A stretch of 64,000 bases of DNA from JBCDHN01 sp965224535 (GTDB taxonomy: Bacteria > Verrucomicrobiota > Verrucomicrobiia > Verrucomicrobiales > DEV007): NCBI GenBank assembly GCA_965224535.1, contig CBDCZR010000026.1:1-64000 (forward strand), in the 5' to 3' direction. Shown piece by piece: positions 9,902 to 17,160 of the stretch. Made by a program: the position numbers and the translations under genes. The notes beneath the pieces are model-generated. The model saw only the letters and a list, made by a program, of their open reading frames with translations. It was not told the origin of the DNA and searched no databases. Positions within the stretch are counted from its first letter, which is position 1; every line of letters starts with the position of its first letter.

Positions 9902-10905
9902 TCAGGCCGCTTGAGCCAACTCACCCATTTTCGCAAACTCGGCCATCCGATTCTTGCGCGCGGTCGCCAACTTCACCTTGCGTTCGGCGAAAATCGCCTT
10001 GTGATGGCCCGCCAACCGGTCGTACGGCGTGATGTAGCCGATCGCTCCGTGCAGGCGCTCGCTGTTGTAAGCATGCACAAAATCGCCCACCACTCGATTG
10101 GCATCTTCCTGGCTCTGCGGCGAGGTTGGGCGAACACACTCCTCCTTCAGGTTGCGATGCCAGCGTTCGATCTTGCCGTTGGACTGTGGATAGTAGGGCG
10201 AGGTCCTCACATGCGTCATTTCGCATAGGCGCACGAATTCTTTGAACTCCTTGGCCACAAATTGAGGGCCGTTATCACTAATGATTCGCGGCTTGGCTTT
10301 TGGGTATTGTTCCCGCGCTTGTTGTAATACAATTTCGGCGTCGGCCTCGCTCATTGTTTCGCCGATGTTCCAGCTCAAAATCGCCCGGCTGCAGCCGTCC
10401 CAACACACTGACCAGGAAGTAGAACGTGCCTGCCAGTTTAAGGTAAGCAAAGTCGGTGTGCCAGTGATCGTGCGGCTCCAGGGGCTGATCGAAACCACTA
10501 CCTTTCTTGCTCGCCTTAAAGCCGCGGACGCGCATTATGCCTGCCGCTTTGACCACGCGATAGACGCTGGATGGACTAACGGCGACGATGTCCGCATCCA
10601 GCATCATGTAGCTCAGGCGACGGTAGCCTTCGCCGGGATGTTGGCCGGCGTAATCGATAATGGCCTGCTTTTCCCAACTAAGCAGCCAATGTTTGCGGGG
10701 GATCGTTGAGTTATGATAGTTGGGCAGGCCACGGCGCTCTTTCCAATCATAATACCGGGAACGAGTGATGCCGCACCAGCGGACGAGCCAGCTCACGCTC
10801 AACTCGGCCCGCTGGTGCCAATGCCCGATGAAGTCGACAATTTCATCGCGCAGCTTCGGGGCGACCCAGCCGGTGTTCAGCGATCCCCAGAGAGCTTTTT
10901 TGCCT
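9902..10905 (-). pseudogene. IS3-family transposase OrfB, one frameshift
   Basis: DDE integrase-core transposase. The N-terminal part reads WVAPKLRDEIVDFI, then GEGYRRLSYMMLDADIVAVSP and HWHTDFAYLKLAGTFYFLVSVL. Near 10400 an extra G in a G-run shifts the frame. Correct reading then continues DGCSRAILSWNIGETM, RIISDNGPQFVAKEFKEF, SPYYPQSNGKIERWHR and SERLHGAIGYITPYDRLAG. The catalytic residues D (HTDFAYL), D (SDNGPQF) and E (GKIERWH) are all present once the shift is repaired. It is reached by -1 slippage at AAAAAAG near 10899-10905. Confidence 0.8.
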
Positions 10906-11192
10906 CGATGAGCGCTTCGACGGCTTCGCTCAAAACCTCGTTTTTCTTGGCGAGCTTGGCTTCGAGTTGCTCGATTCCTGGCTTTTTGGGCATCAATGCC
11001 ACGTTTGTTCCCGACCGGGGCGAAGGCGACGCTGCCTTTCTCAAAGAACTGGTTCTGCCAGGTGTAAAACTGGGAGGGCGCGATGCCGTGTTCGGCGCAG
11101 ACTTCGGAGATCGGTTTCTTTTCGAGGAGGTGAAGGCGCAGGATTCGGACTTTGTCTTCGGGGCTGTATCGTTTACGCTTTTGTTTGGACAT
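10877..11192 (-). pseudogene. IS3-family transposase OrfA, one frameshift
   Basis: Helix-turn-helix OrfA that binds the element ends. It starts MSKQKRKRYSPEDKVRILR and has the recognition-helix region PISEVCAEHGIAPSQFYTWQ. Near 11020-11030 a single-base shift is needed to reach the leucine-zipper part NVALMPKKPG then IEQLEAKLAKKNEVLSEAVE, ending KKLSGDR and a stop at 10877. The zipper part ends at a canonical A_AAA_AAG slippery site that feeds OrfB. Confidence 0.75.
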
Positions 11193-11277
11193 GTGGATGG
11201 TTTGGATGTCCGGAGCATTCCCTTAATTCAAAGCGGCTGTTGTCCGATTCCGACTGAAGCAGGACAACCCCTGTTTT

Positions 11278-11787
11278 GTGTTCGGTGAGGCACGGCGACT
11301 GCAAATTCAGAATTCCGACATTGAGGCTACTGAAATCGCTTCTCATGTGAACAAGGTGGTTGCTGACGCCTGCTCACTGAAGAAGCGCCCGGAGAAGCCA
11401 GAAAACTTTGTTCGCACGATGTCAGTGAACTTAGCGAAAAGGCAACTGATTAAGAGGCTAATCAAAGCCAAAGAGCTTCAAGATGCTCTAGAAGAGAAAG
11501 AGCGAATCGCTGAGTTTGCAAGGGTGCAAGACGCTAAGAGCGATGACTTCAGAGCATTGGAAGCAAGAGATATGGCTGAGTTTTTTCTGAGCAAACTTCC
11601 AGCAGAGGCGGTTTCGCCTTTTAGCATGGCCACCCGGAACTTTTACCGGCTGGTGATTGAAGGAATGAAACGAAAGGAATTGTTGTTCAGATATCCAAGC
11701 CTTACGCTCAACGAAATTCGGCACCATCAAGCGGTGATTCGAGAGACCAGAGAGACCTGGGCAGCGGTTTTGGAAAGGGAATTCTAG
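11278..11787 (+). CDS. Sigma-70-like factor, N-terminally truncated by the IS3 element
   Basis: 169 residues. The N-terminal part (ARRLQIQNSDIEATEIASHV, then KRPEKPENFVRTMSVNLAKR) resembles region 2 of an RNA polymerase sigma factor. The C-terminal part (LPAEAVSPFSMATRNFYRLV and RYPSLTLNEIRHHQAVIRET) resembles a region-4 helix-turn-helix. The frame is open back to 11227 with no good start or ribosome site, and IS sequence lies directly upstream, so the original start is probably lost. Identification is by pattern only; another plasmid regulator is possible. Confidence 0.45.
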   Translation: MFGEARRLQIQNSDIEATEIASHVNKVVADACSLKKRPEKPENFVRTMSVNLAKRQLIKRLIKAKELQDALEEKERIAEFARVQDAKSDDFRALEARDMAEFFLSKLPAEAVSPFSMATRNFYRLVIEGMKRKELLFRYPSLTLNEIRHHQAVIRETRETWAAVLEREF

Positions 11788-11832
11788 AAAAAGTTCGTAC
11801 CAGATTGGGAAAAGTCCCCTCTTCCCAATTTG

Positions 11833-12048
11833 ATGAACAGCGACACAAACCGTGAAAGCAGTCCTAGCCGACTGTCGCATCATTCAATCGGAATCAATGT
11901 CGATTCCGAACTGAAGGAGCCAATCGCAACAGAAGAAGAGCTGCGCGATTTGGCTGAAGACATCGTGAGGTATTGCCCTTCGCTCACTCACCTACTTTTG
12001 GCGTTTGGGTCAAAGAAGAAAAGCAATCCTCTTAAAGGCCTCAATTAA
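11833..12048 (+). CDS. Hypothetical protein, 71 residues
   Basis: Begins at ATG 11833, 45 bases after the sigma-like gene. The sequence is polar, with EEELRDLAEDIVRYCPSLTH in the middle and a Lys-rich tail; no domain is recognised. Its position after a sigma-like gene would fit a small regulator, but nothing in the sequence proves it. Confidence 0.4.
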   Translation: MNSDTNRESSPSRLSHHSIGINVDSELKEPIATEEELRDLAEDIVRYCPSLTHLLLAFGSKKKSNPLKGLN

Positions 12049-12052
12049 AAAC

Positions 12053-12154
12053 ATGAAGGGGCTTAACGAAACTCAACAGGTCTTTGGGTTCATGCTAGAA
12101 CTCGGACCTCAATTAGAACTCAAACGCGATAATATTAATCCGATAATTAAATAG
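12053..12154 (+). CDS. Possible 33-residue ORF whose end lies in the IS630 repeat
   Basis: ATG 12053 opens a short frame (MKGLNETQQVFGFMLELGPQ...) four bases after the preceding stop. Its last codons and TAG stop are in the left inverted repeat of the IS630 element, so any original C-terminus has been replaced. Without the element the frame would overlap the downstream gene at 13256 out of register, so its reality is uncertain. Confidence 0.25.
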   Translation: MKGLNETQQVFGFMLELGPQLELKRDNINPIIK

Positions 12155-13250
12155 CCGACACCTAATGATGTGGTATTGTTAGGGATGAAGAGAGACGCCA
12201 GAAAGCTTTCGCCTGACCAGCAAGAGCACCTCCGAATGACTGCGGTGCGTATGGTTGTTGAAGAAGGCTACACCCAACGGGAAACAGCTCGTGCGCTTGG
12301 AGTAAGTCGGCAAGAAGTAAACCGGTGGTGTCGTAAGTATGAAAAGAGAGGGTGGGACGCACTTCGAGCAGTGAAGCGGGGTCGTAAGGTCGGCGAAAAA
12401 CGGTTACTATTGCCTTGGCAGTGCGCCACGATTGTTAATCTGATCACCGATAATATGCCCGATCAATTGAAATTGCCATTTGTCCTTTGGACGAGGGCTG
12501 CGGTTAGAGATTTGATCGAAGAAAAGTTTGGGATCACCTTGAGTCTAATTACAATGGGAAACTATTTAAAGCGCTGGGGTATGACTCCTCAAGTTCCAAT
12601 TCGCAAGGCCTACCAACAGAATAGCGAGTCTGTCCGGCGCTGGCGTGAGGAGGAGTATCCAGCTATTGAAAAGCGAGCCAAGGAAGAGGGCGCAACCATA
12701 TTTTGGGGCGATGAAGGCAAAACCACTAACGAAGTTCACGCTGGACGAAGTTATTCGAAGAAGGGCAAGACTCCCGAAGTTCGCGAGAGCGGCAAAAAGC
12801 TGAAGCTCAACCACATTTCGGCTGTCACCAACAAGGGAGAAATGCGATTCATGACCTACACAGCTCGAATGACCCAACTCAAGTACATCCTCTTTCTGGG
12901 TAGATTGATTCAGAGCCACGATCGAAAAGTGTTCTTTATTGCAGACAATCTTTCTGTGCATCATGGCAAAAAAGTCAAAGCGTGGGCCAAGGCGAACGAG
13001 TCCGAGATAGAGCTCTTCTACATTCCCGCGTACTCCCCTGAACTCAATCCAGATGAATATCTGAATCGCGATATCAAGAAGAACGTCCACGGGAAGAAGG
13101 CGCCAAGGACCCTCGCTGAATTGAAGGCTAATGTCATAAGCTTCCTGAGAATGCTTCAGAAATCCCCAAGCAGAGTAATCCAGTATTTCAACAGCCCAAA
13201 AGTAAAATTCTGTGCCGCGTGAAGTGTCGGCTATTTAATTTTCGGATTAA
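12135..13250 (+). mobile_element. IS630-family insertion sequence
   Basis: Inverted repeats flank a single DDE transposase gene. Left 12135-12161 reads TTAATCCGATAATTAAATAG then CCGACAC; right 13224-13250 is its reverse complement with one mismatch. A TA dinucleotide borders each end (12133-12134 and 13251-13252), as expected for IS630-type insertion at TA. The right end lies 5 bases before the ATG at 13256, so the element separates the next operon from its original upstream region. Confidence 0.85.
12185..13222 (+). CDS. IS630-family transposase
   Basis: About 345 residues from ATG 12185. The N-terminus has a helix-turn-helix (GYTQRETARALGVSRQEVNR). The DDE catalytic core shows ATIFWGDEG, KVFFIADNLSVHHGK and YSPELNPDEYLNRDIKK; the acidic residues are in FWGDE, IADN and NPDEY. 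The gene is intact and fills the element almost from repeat to repeat, so it may still be mobile. Confidence 0.9.
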   Translation: MKRDARKLSPDQQEHLRMTAVRMVVEEGYTQRETARALGVSRQEVNRWCRKYEKRGWDALRAVKRGRKVGEKRLLLPWQCATIVNLITDNMPDQLKLPFVLWTRAAVRDLIEEKFGITLSLITMGNYLKRWGMTPQVPIRKAYQQNSESVRRWREEEYPAIEKRAKEEGATIFWGDEGKTTNEVHAGRSYSKKGKTPEVRESGKKLKLNHISAVTNKGEMRFMTYTARMTQLKYILFLGRLIQSHDRKVFFIADNLSVHHGKKVKAWAKANESEIELFYIPAYSPELNPDEYLNRDIKKNVHGKKAPRTLAELKANVISFLRMLQKSPSRVIQYFNSPKVKFCAA

Positions 13251-13255
13251 TATCC

Positions 13256-13549
13256 ATGAATCAAAAACCGATAGAACACGTAAAACAAGGCAGACTGGAA
13301 GCAGCTATCTGGGAAAACCAGGGAAACAAGGGGCAGGTTTTCTACAGCGCAACTTTCTCTCGCATGTATGTGGTAGACAGCAATGCGGAGAAACCGGAAT
13401 TCAAGAACACTAGTTCGTTCAACGAAAGAGACCTTCCGGCATTGGCCAAGCTGGTAAATGACACCCACACGCGGATTGTCCAGCTTGAGCAAGAACAAAA
13501 GCAGGAACAGGCACAAGAACAAACGAAACAGTTGAGCCATTCGATGTAA
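13256..13549 (+). CDS. Conserved small plasmid protein (unknown function)
   Basis: 97 residues. The core KQGRLEAAIWENQGNKGQVF, YSATFSRMY and SSFNERDLPALAKLVNDTHT has the look of a small beta-strand protein that recurs on integrated plasmids; I do not know its function. The C-terminus is a Gln/Glu-rich tail (EQEQKQEQAQEQ) ending KQLSHSM. Its TAA overlaps the next ATG (TAATG), giving coupling to 13549. The start is five bases from the IS630 right end, so expression may now depend on that element. Confidence 0.65.
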   Translation: MNQKPIEHVKQGRLEAAIWENQGNKGQVFYSATFSRMYVVDSNAEKPEFKNTSSFNERDLPALAKLVNDTHTRIVQLEQEQKQEQAQEQTKQLSHSM

Positions 13550-14048
13550 TGAATATCAGGCAAATGTTGTTTCGTCAGTTGTTAGAGCTGATTCCAGACT
13601 TACAGGAATGGAGTGAACGAGCTGGAAGAGCTGATGGCGGGAACGTTCCGAATAATCGGACGTTGCAGGCACGTGGAAGCGAGAAGCAGCTCGATTTGGA
13701 GGTTGAAATGGTCGGAGGTGATTCCTACCAAGGTAAAGCCTGGCAATGCCGGCTAGCCTTGTGTCACAGCACGAAAGAGAATGAAGCTGGCGAGAAGCTG
13801 AAGGGGCCTCGAATGGAAGTCGCCATAAGTTTTGAGGAAAGAGAAGCGGCTGCAAGCACCTATCTAGAGGCACGGCTTTGGGAGGTCTGGAAAGATGGGA
13901 GAAGAGACAACGTTCTGGAGATTGAATTGAGTTCACTTCTCAGCCGTTGGCTTCTTAAGGCCCAGGTGAATGATTACAAAATCACGCCGCTTGTTCAAGA
14001 GCAGCAGGAGCCGCAAGTAACGAAGCAGTTGAGCCATTCGATGTAATG
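13526..14048 (+). repeat. Duplicated gene-end/coupling sequence at 13526-13551 and 14021-14048
   Basis: Two consecutive genes end with nearly the same bases (CAGTTGAGCCATTCGATGTA followed by ATG), encoding the C-terminal residues KQLSHSM and then a TAATG stop-start overlap. The similarity stops at the junctions; upstream parts of the two genes are unrelated apart from a Gln-rich lead-in. Confidence 0.8.
13549..14046 (+). CDS. Hypothetical protein, 165 residues
   Basis: Middle gene of a coupled three-gene operon. The sequence is soluble and charged, with LFRQLLELIPDLQEWSERAG near the N-terminus, then GEKLKGPRMEVAISFEEREA and ARLWEVWKDGRRDNVLEIEL. No family is recognised. It ends with VTKQLSHSM, the same tail as its upstream neighbour, and its TAA overlaps the ATG of the DUF4407 gene. 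The tight coupling suggests the three products act together. Confidence 0.6.
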   Translation: MNIRQMLFRQLLELIPDLQEWSERAGRADGGNVPNNRTLQARGSEKQLDLEVEMVGGDSYQGKAWQCRLALCHSTKENEAGEKLKGPRMEVAISFEEREAAASTYLEARLWEVWKDGRRDNVLEIELSSLLSRWLLKAQVNDYKITPLVQEQQEPQVTKQLSHSM

Positions 14049-15359
14049 GGTGAAAAAACCGGTAAACCATTAGGTCGCTTCACGGCGTTTTTCGTTTGGC
14101 TCTCGGGCCATAGCGTCACGCTCACCGAAGAAGTTCCAACAGCGGAACAGGTGCGAATCACTGCGCTGGGAATGACCCTTCTTTTGCCGGTGGGAATTGC
14201 GTCTGCTGGTGCTTTTGCAACTGCTTACCGAATTTCCCACGGAAGTGTTGAGGGGGCCGCCATAGCTTCGGTTGTGGTTGGCCTCTTCACACTGATTATC
14301 GACCGGGCATTAATGGCAAGCTTTAGCCGCAACTTTGGTTCACTGGCGTTGCGAGTCGTGCTTACGTTAGTAACTAGCACGGTCTTTGCTCACACTGCCC
14401 TACTTTGGCTTTTCGGGGACAAAATCACTGAGCAGGCTGAAGAGAAACGGAAAGTGGAGCTTGAGGAAATCACGCGACGTTTCACCCCAAAAGAAGCAGG
14501 AACAAACGCTTTGGTATCCCGTCAGAATGAAAGCCTAACCCGGCAGATGGAATCGCTCACCTCTGAGTTAAAAAACTCAAGCGAGATGCTCAGCAAGACA
14601 AGCGCAGAGTTGGGGAGGTTTCGCCAGAAATACAACGATGAAATTGAGGGTAAAGGTGCTTCAAAGATTGCTGGTGAAGGTCCTGCAGCAAGACGCCTGA
14701 AAAGAGAGCACATCGAACCTCTGGAAAGAGAATTGGCGTTTTACCAGGGAGAACGGGAAAGGCTGCAAAGAGAACTTTCAGGCATCCGGGAAGAACTTGC
14801 CTCGCTTTACAAAGCCAGTGAGAATGACCCTGAAAAAACAAGAGCACAAGCCCAGCTGGAACAGCTTACTGAGGAAGTTTTAAATCGTTCGTATCTTGGG
14901 GTATTGAGTCAGTTTGTCTTGCTGCACGAAGTCATCAAAAAAGATTCCTCAGCTCTGGTGGCTTACGTTTTAGTGAGTCTCCTTTTGTTACTCTGGGAAT
15001 TGATACCAGTGCTGCTCAAATTCAGCGGTGACGGCGGTGAATATGAACGGAAAATGAAAGCGCTCAAAATGCTTCGAGAAGCAGAGCTTGAAGTCTCGAA
15101 AGATTTACTCGAACAAAAGGCAAGGCTTCTTCAAGGTCACGCGCTGCGGTTGGAAACAATGGACTGCGATGAAATCGAAGCAGAGAAATGGCTAAAACAG
15201 GCAGATGCACGGTTTCAAGTGGTGCAGGAAAAGAGAGCATCGATTCCAAGGCGAGCGACAGCGGAACAAAGAGAAGCTTATTTAGCTGCCCTCAACGTTT
15301 TGATTGATTCGCTGACCCGGACAGCGGAAATGCTGGGTGAGAAAAAAGGGCTTCAATAA
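14046..15359 (+). CDS. DUF4407 multi-pass membrane protein
   Basis: 437 residues. Three hydrophobic segments are clustered near the N-terminus (about residues 39-65, 75-97 and 103-126). A long coiled coil of about 150 residues follows (MESLTSELKNSSEMLSKTSA onward). A fourth membrane helix (ALVAYVLVSLLLLLWELIPV, near 305-330) precedes a charged helical tail. This layout, with the conserved IIDRALMASF motif in a membrane loop, matches DUF4407 proteins of unknown function, common on conjugative elements. A membrane-anchored structural or signalling role is inferred. Confidence 0.7.
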   Translation: MGEKTGKPLGRFTAFFVWLSGHSVTLTEEVPTAEQVRITALGMTLLLPVGIASAGAFATAYRISHGSVEGAAIASVVVGLFTLIIDRALMASFSRNFGSLALRVVLTLVTSTVFAHTALLWLFGDKITEQAEEKRKVELEEITRRFTPKEAGTNALVSRQNESLTRQMESLTSELKNSSEMLSKTSAELGRFRQKYNDEIEGKGASKIAGEGPAARRLKREHIEPLERELAFYQGERERLQRELSGIREELASLYKASENDPEKTRAQAQLEQLTEEVLNRSYLGVLSQFVLLHEVIKKDSSALVAYVLVSLLLLLWELIPVLLKFSGDGGEYERKMKALKMLREAELEVSKDLLEQKARLLQGHALRLETMDCDEIEAEKWLKQADARFQVVQEKRASIPRRATAEQREAYLAALNVLIDSLTRTAEMLGEKKGLQ

Positions 15360-15371
15360 TCCAGGAAGCCA

Positions 15372-16094
15372 TTACATGGAATAACCCTGGGTGTAATCGC
15401 GGTCCTGAACAGCGTGTGGACTTTGTGGTGCTCTTAGCTCTTGAGATTTCTCAGGAGATTTTTCCTTTCTTATGCGCTCCATACCGTAGGAAACGGTTTG
15501 ATTGATTTGAGCGATTAGGGGTCCTACATCGCCTTTCTGAGCATTTTCAATCAACCTAGGAAGCACCTCAGCCTGGAGGTTTTCAGAGGGCCAAGCGATT
15601 TCAGCTTTTTTATAATAAGTGACTTCTTCAGCGCGGTGAGTGACTTCAAGAAAATGATGAGCTATTAACAACCCAATATGTTCGTTGCCGATTTCAAAAG
15701 GTTTGATTTCATTAAATCGAATCAAGAATTTGACCGCTGCATGGCGATGTTTCTCCTTCGATTCCTCGCTATCATGAACTAGCTCATTGAGCTCTGCAAA
15801 AAGTTCTTTTAACTCTGTTTCAGCATCGGCAGAGCGAAACTTACCCGCAAGGTCTGGAAAAATGTCACGATGAACCTCTCTGTGAACGCGACAGATTTCC
15901 TCCGGTTCAAACTGAGGATAGATTCCGGTACCCGAAGCAGCATGGAACAGACGCTCTTTCTCTCTCTCATCAAGTCTTGTCTGGGCAGCATCGAGATTGT
16001 CTTTCAATCTCTCGGTGAATTTCTCCCGTGTTTGAATTTGGCGGTCAAGCCTTGGGTGAAGCCTTCTTAGCTCTTCAATATATTGGTCGCTCAA
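15372..16094 (-). CDS. Degenerate Fic-fold protein
   Basis: 240 residues. The Fic core is recognisable: ICRVHREVHRDIFPDLAGKF corresponds to the usual IHxxLFxDxYxWAGxxR helix. HAAVKFLIRFNEIKPFEIGN then EHIGLLIAHHFL corresponds to the active-site loop HPFxxGNGRxxR. The catalytic His is replaced by Lys and the GNGR phosphate-binding loop reads GNEH, with the final Arg lost. AMPylation activity is therefore unlikely; a binding or antitoxin-like role is possible. It is encoded 27 bases downstream of a small gene, as in toxin-antitoxin pairs. Confidence 0.55.
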   Translation of the reverse strand: MSDQYIEELRRLHPRLDRQIQTREKFTERLKDNLDAAQTRLDEREKERLFHAASGTGIYPQFEPEEICRVHREVHRDIFPDLAGKFRSADAETELKELFAELNELVHDSEESKEKHRHAAVKFLIRFNEIKPFEIGNEHIGLLIAHHFLEVTHRAEEVTYYKKAEIAWPSENLQAEVLPRLIENAQKGDVGPLIAQINQTVSYGMERIRKEKSPEKSQELRAPQSPHAVQDRDYTQGYSM

Positions 16095-16121
16095 AATGAA
16101 TTGTGGTTAGGATTTGGAGAG

Positions 16122-16409
16122 TTAGTGAAAGGTTTCTGTCTTCTTTCGGTGTTCAGCATAGAGCCGTTCAATTTCTTCGTCGAATGCCTCGCCCTCAGAA
16201 ATGTCTTCGCGCGCTGCTCTCTCAAATCCGAGGCGGGTAGCTTCACGAACAATTTCTCTCCTCCATGCATTGGCTCGCCAAGCCTTGATGGTTTTGGTTG
16301 TTAGGATTCCTCCTGAAATCGGTGAGCGCAAGATGGCACGGCGTTCTTCTGGAGTAACCTCCAACTCCTCGACTGCTTCCCAATCTATGCCGTGTTCGTC
16401 AAGTGCCAT
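16122..16409 (-). CDS. Small partner of the Fic-like protein
   Basis: 95 residues, acidic and helical, with EELEVTPEERRAILRSPISG and FERAAREDISEGEAFDEEIE. It precedes the degenerate Fic gene on the same strand with a 27-base gap. Position and size suit a Fic antitoxin, and the ISEGE segment faintly recalls the inhibitory motif of those proteins, but the exact spacing S-x3-E-G is not met. Treat as hypothetical. Confidence 0.45.
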   Translation of the reverse strand: MALDEHGIDWEAVEELEVTPEERRAILRSPISGGILTTKTIKAWRANAWRREIVREATRLGFERAAREDISEGEAFDEEIERLYAEHRKKTETFH

Positions 16410-16505
16410 GAGTGAGATAATACCACGTTTACAATCAATTCCAAAGGGATCTAGAACAAGTACTCGGCGTCATCTTTCCTTACATTTGAGGGCCAAGATT
16501 CTTCT

Positions 16506-17054
16506 TTATCTTTGGAGGGGGTAGTCTGTAATGGACAGTTTGTAATGGACAGTTTTCCTTTCCTGGTCAGCCTGTTGTTCTTCTTCTTTCTTTCGTTCTT
16601 GCGCATCAGCGATGAGTTGAGCCAGTGCTTTTGGGTCAGAGGGCAAGTTATCTGTATCGATTCCTAGAATTCGAAGTTGTTTAAGCTGCTCTGGCGTGAG
16701 CTGAAAACCAGACATTTCAGGGCCAACCGGTGGGGGTGGCTTAGTTGGTAAACCTGCTGCTTCTTCCAAGCTTTCATGCAAGGCATCTGGCAAGAGATGA
16801 CGGTTTTGCCAAACGCTGCGGTCACGCTGGACCATGGGGTCTTGGTCGAATTCAGCAAGGACCCGGTCGATTTCACGGGCTTCCTCCTCACGAGATAACG
16901 GTTTGGTGTCGCTGGTCTCAAGAGAAATATCAGCGTCCGCAAGAGGGCTTGGGCCAATAGAAACCGGTTGCGGCGTTTGCTCCTGGCCAATGCTGGGTGT
17001 ATCACGTCTTTGGGGTTGCGAGGGTTTGGTTTCCTCGCTTGGTCCATTTGCCAC
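16506..17054 (-). CDS. Hypothetical proline-rich protein of the transfer region
   Basis: 182 residues from GTG 17054 (a GAGG site lies 12 bases upstream). The N-terminal third is disordered and Pro/Gln-rich. The middle has REEEAREIDRVLAEFDQDPM, and the C-terminal third has GFQLTPEQLKQLRILGIDTD before a Gln/Glu/Lys-rich helix. No domain recognised. It lies 106 bases downstream of the coupling-protein gene on the same strand, so it is probably part of the transfer operon. Confidence 0.45.
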   Translation of the reverse strand: MANGPSEETKPSQPQRRDTPSIGQEQTPQPVSIGPSPLADADISLETSDTKPLSREEEAREIDRVLAEFDQDPMVQRDRSVWQNRHLLPDALHESLEEAAGLPTKPPPPVGPEMSGFQLTPEQLKQLRILGIDTDNLPSDPKALAQLIADAQERKKEEEQQADQERKTVHYKLSITDYPLQR

Positions 17055-17160
17055 CGGGCCTCATTCATGAAAACAAAATAGGCCTTCATAATAACATATT
17101 CGGGTAAGCCAAATCAACCAAACTGAAACCCTACTTCATTTATGAGAATTGCCTATTCAT

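Larger units (their letters stand above)
9902..11235 (-). mobile_element. IS3-family element, damaged, left end truncated
   Basis: Holds orfA and orfB of an IS3-type element on the minus strand, with a slippery A6G run on the coding strand between them. I found no terminal inverted repeats. On the left the orfB stop lies at 9902-9904, only about ten bases from recognisable tad ATPase sequence, so the usual non-coding end of the element appears to be missing. On the right, an open frame of another gene begins at about 11227. Both orfs carry a single-base indel, so the element is unlikely to be active as sequenced. Confidence 0.7.
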
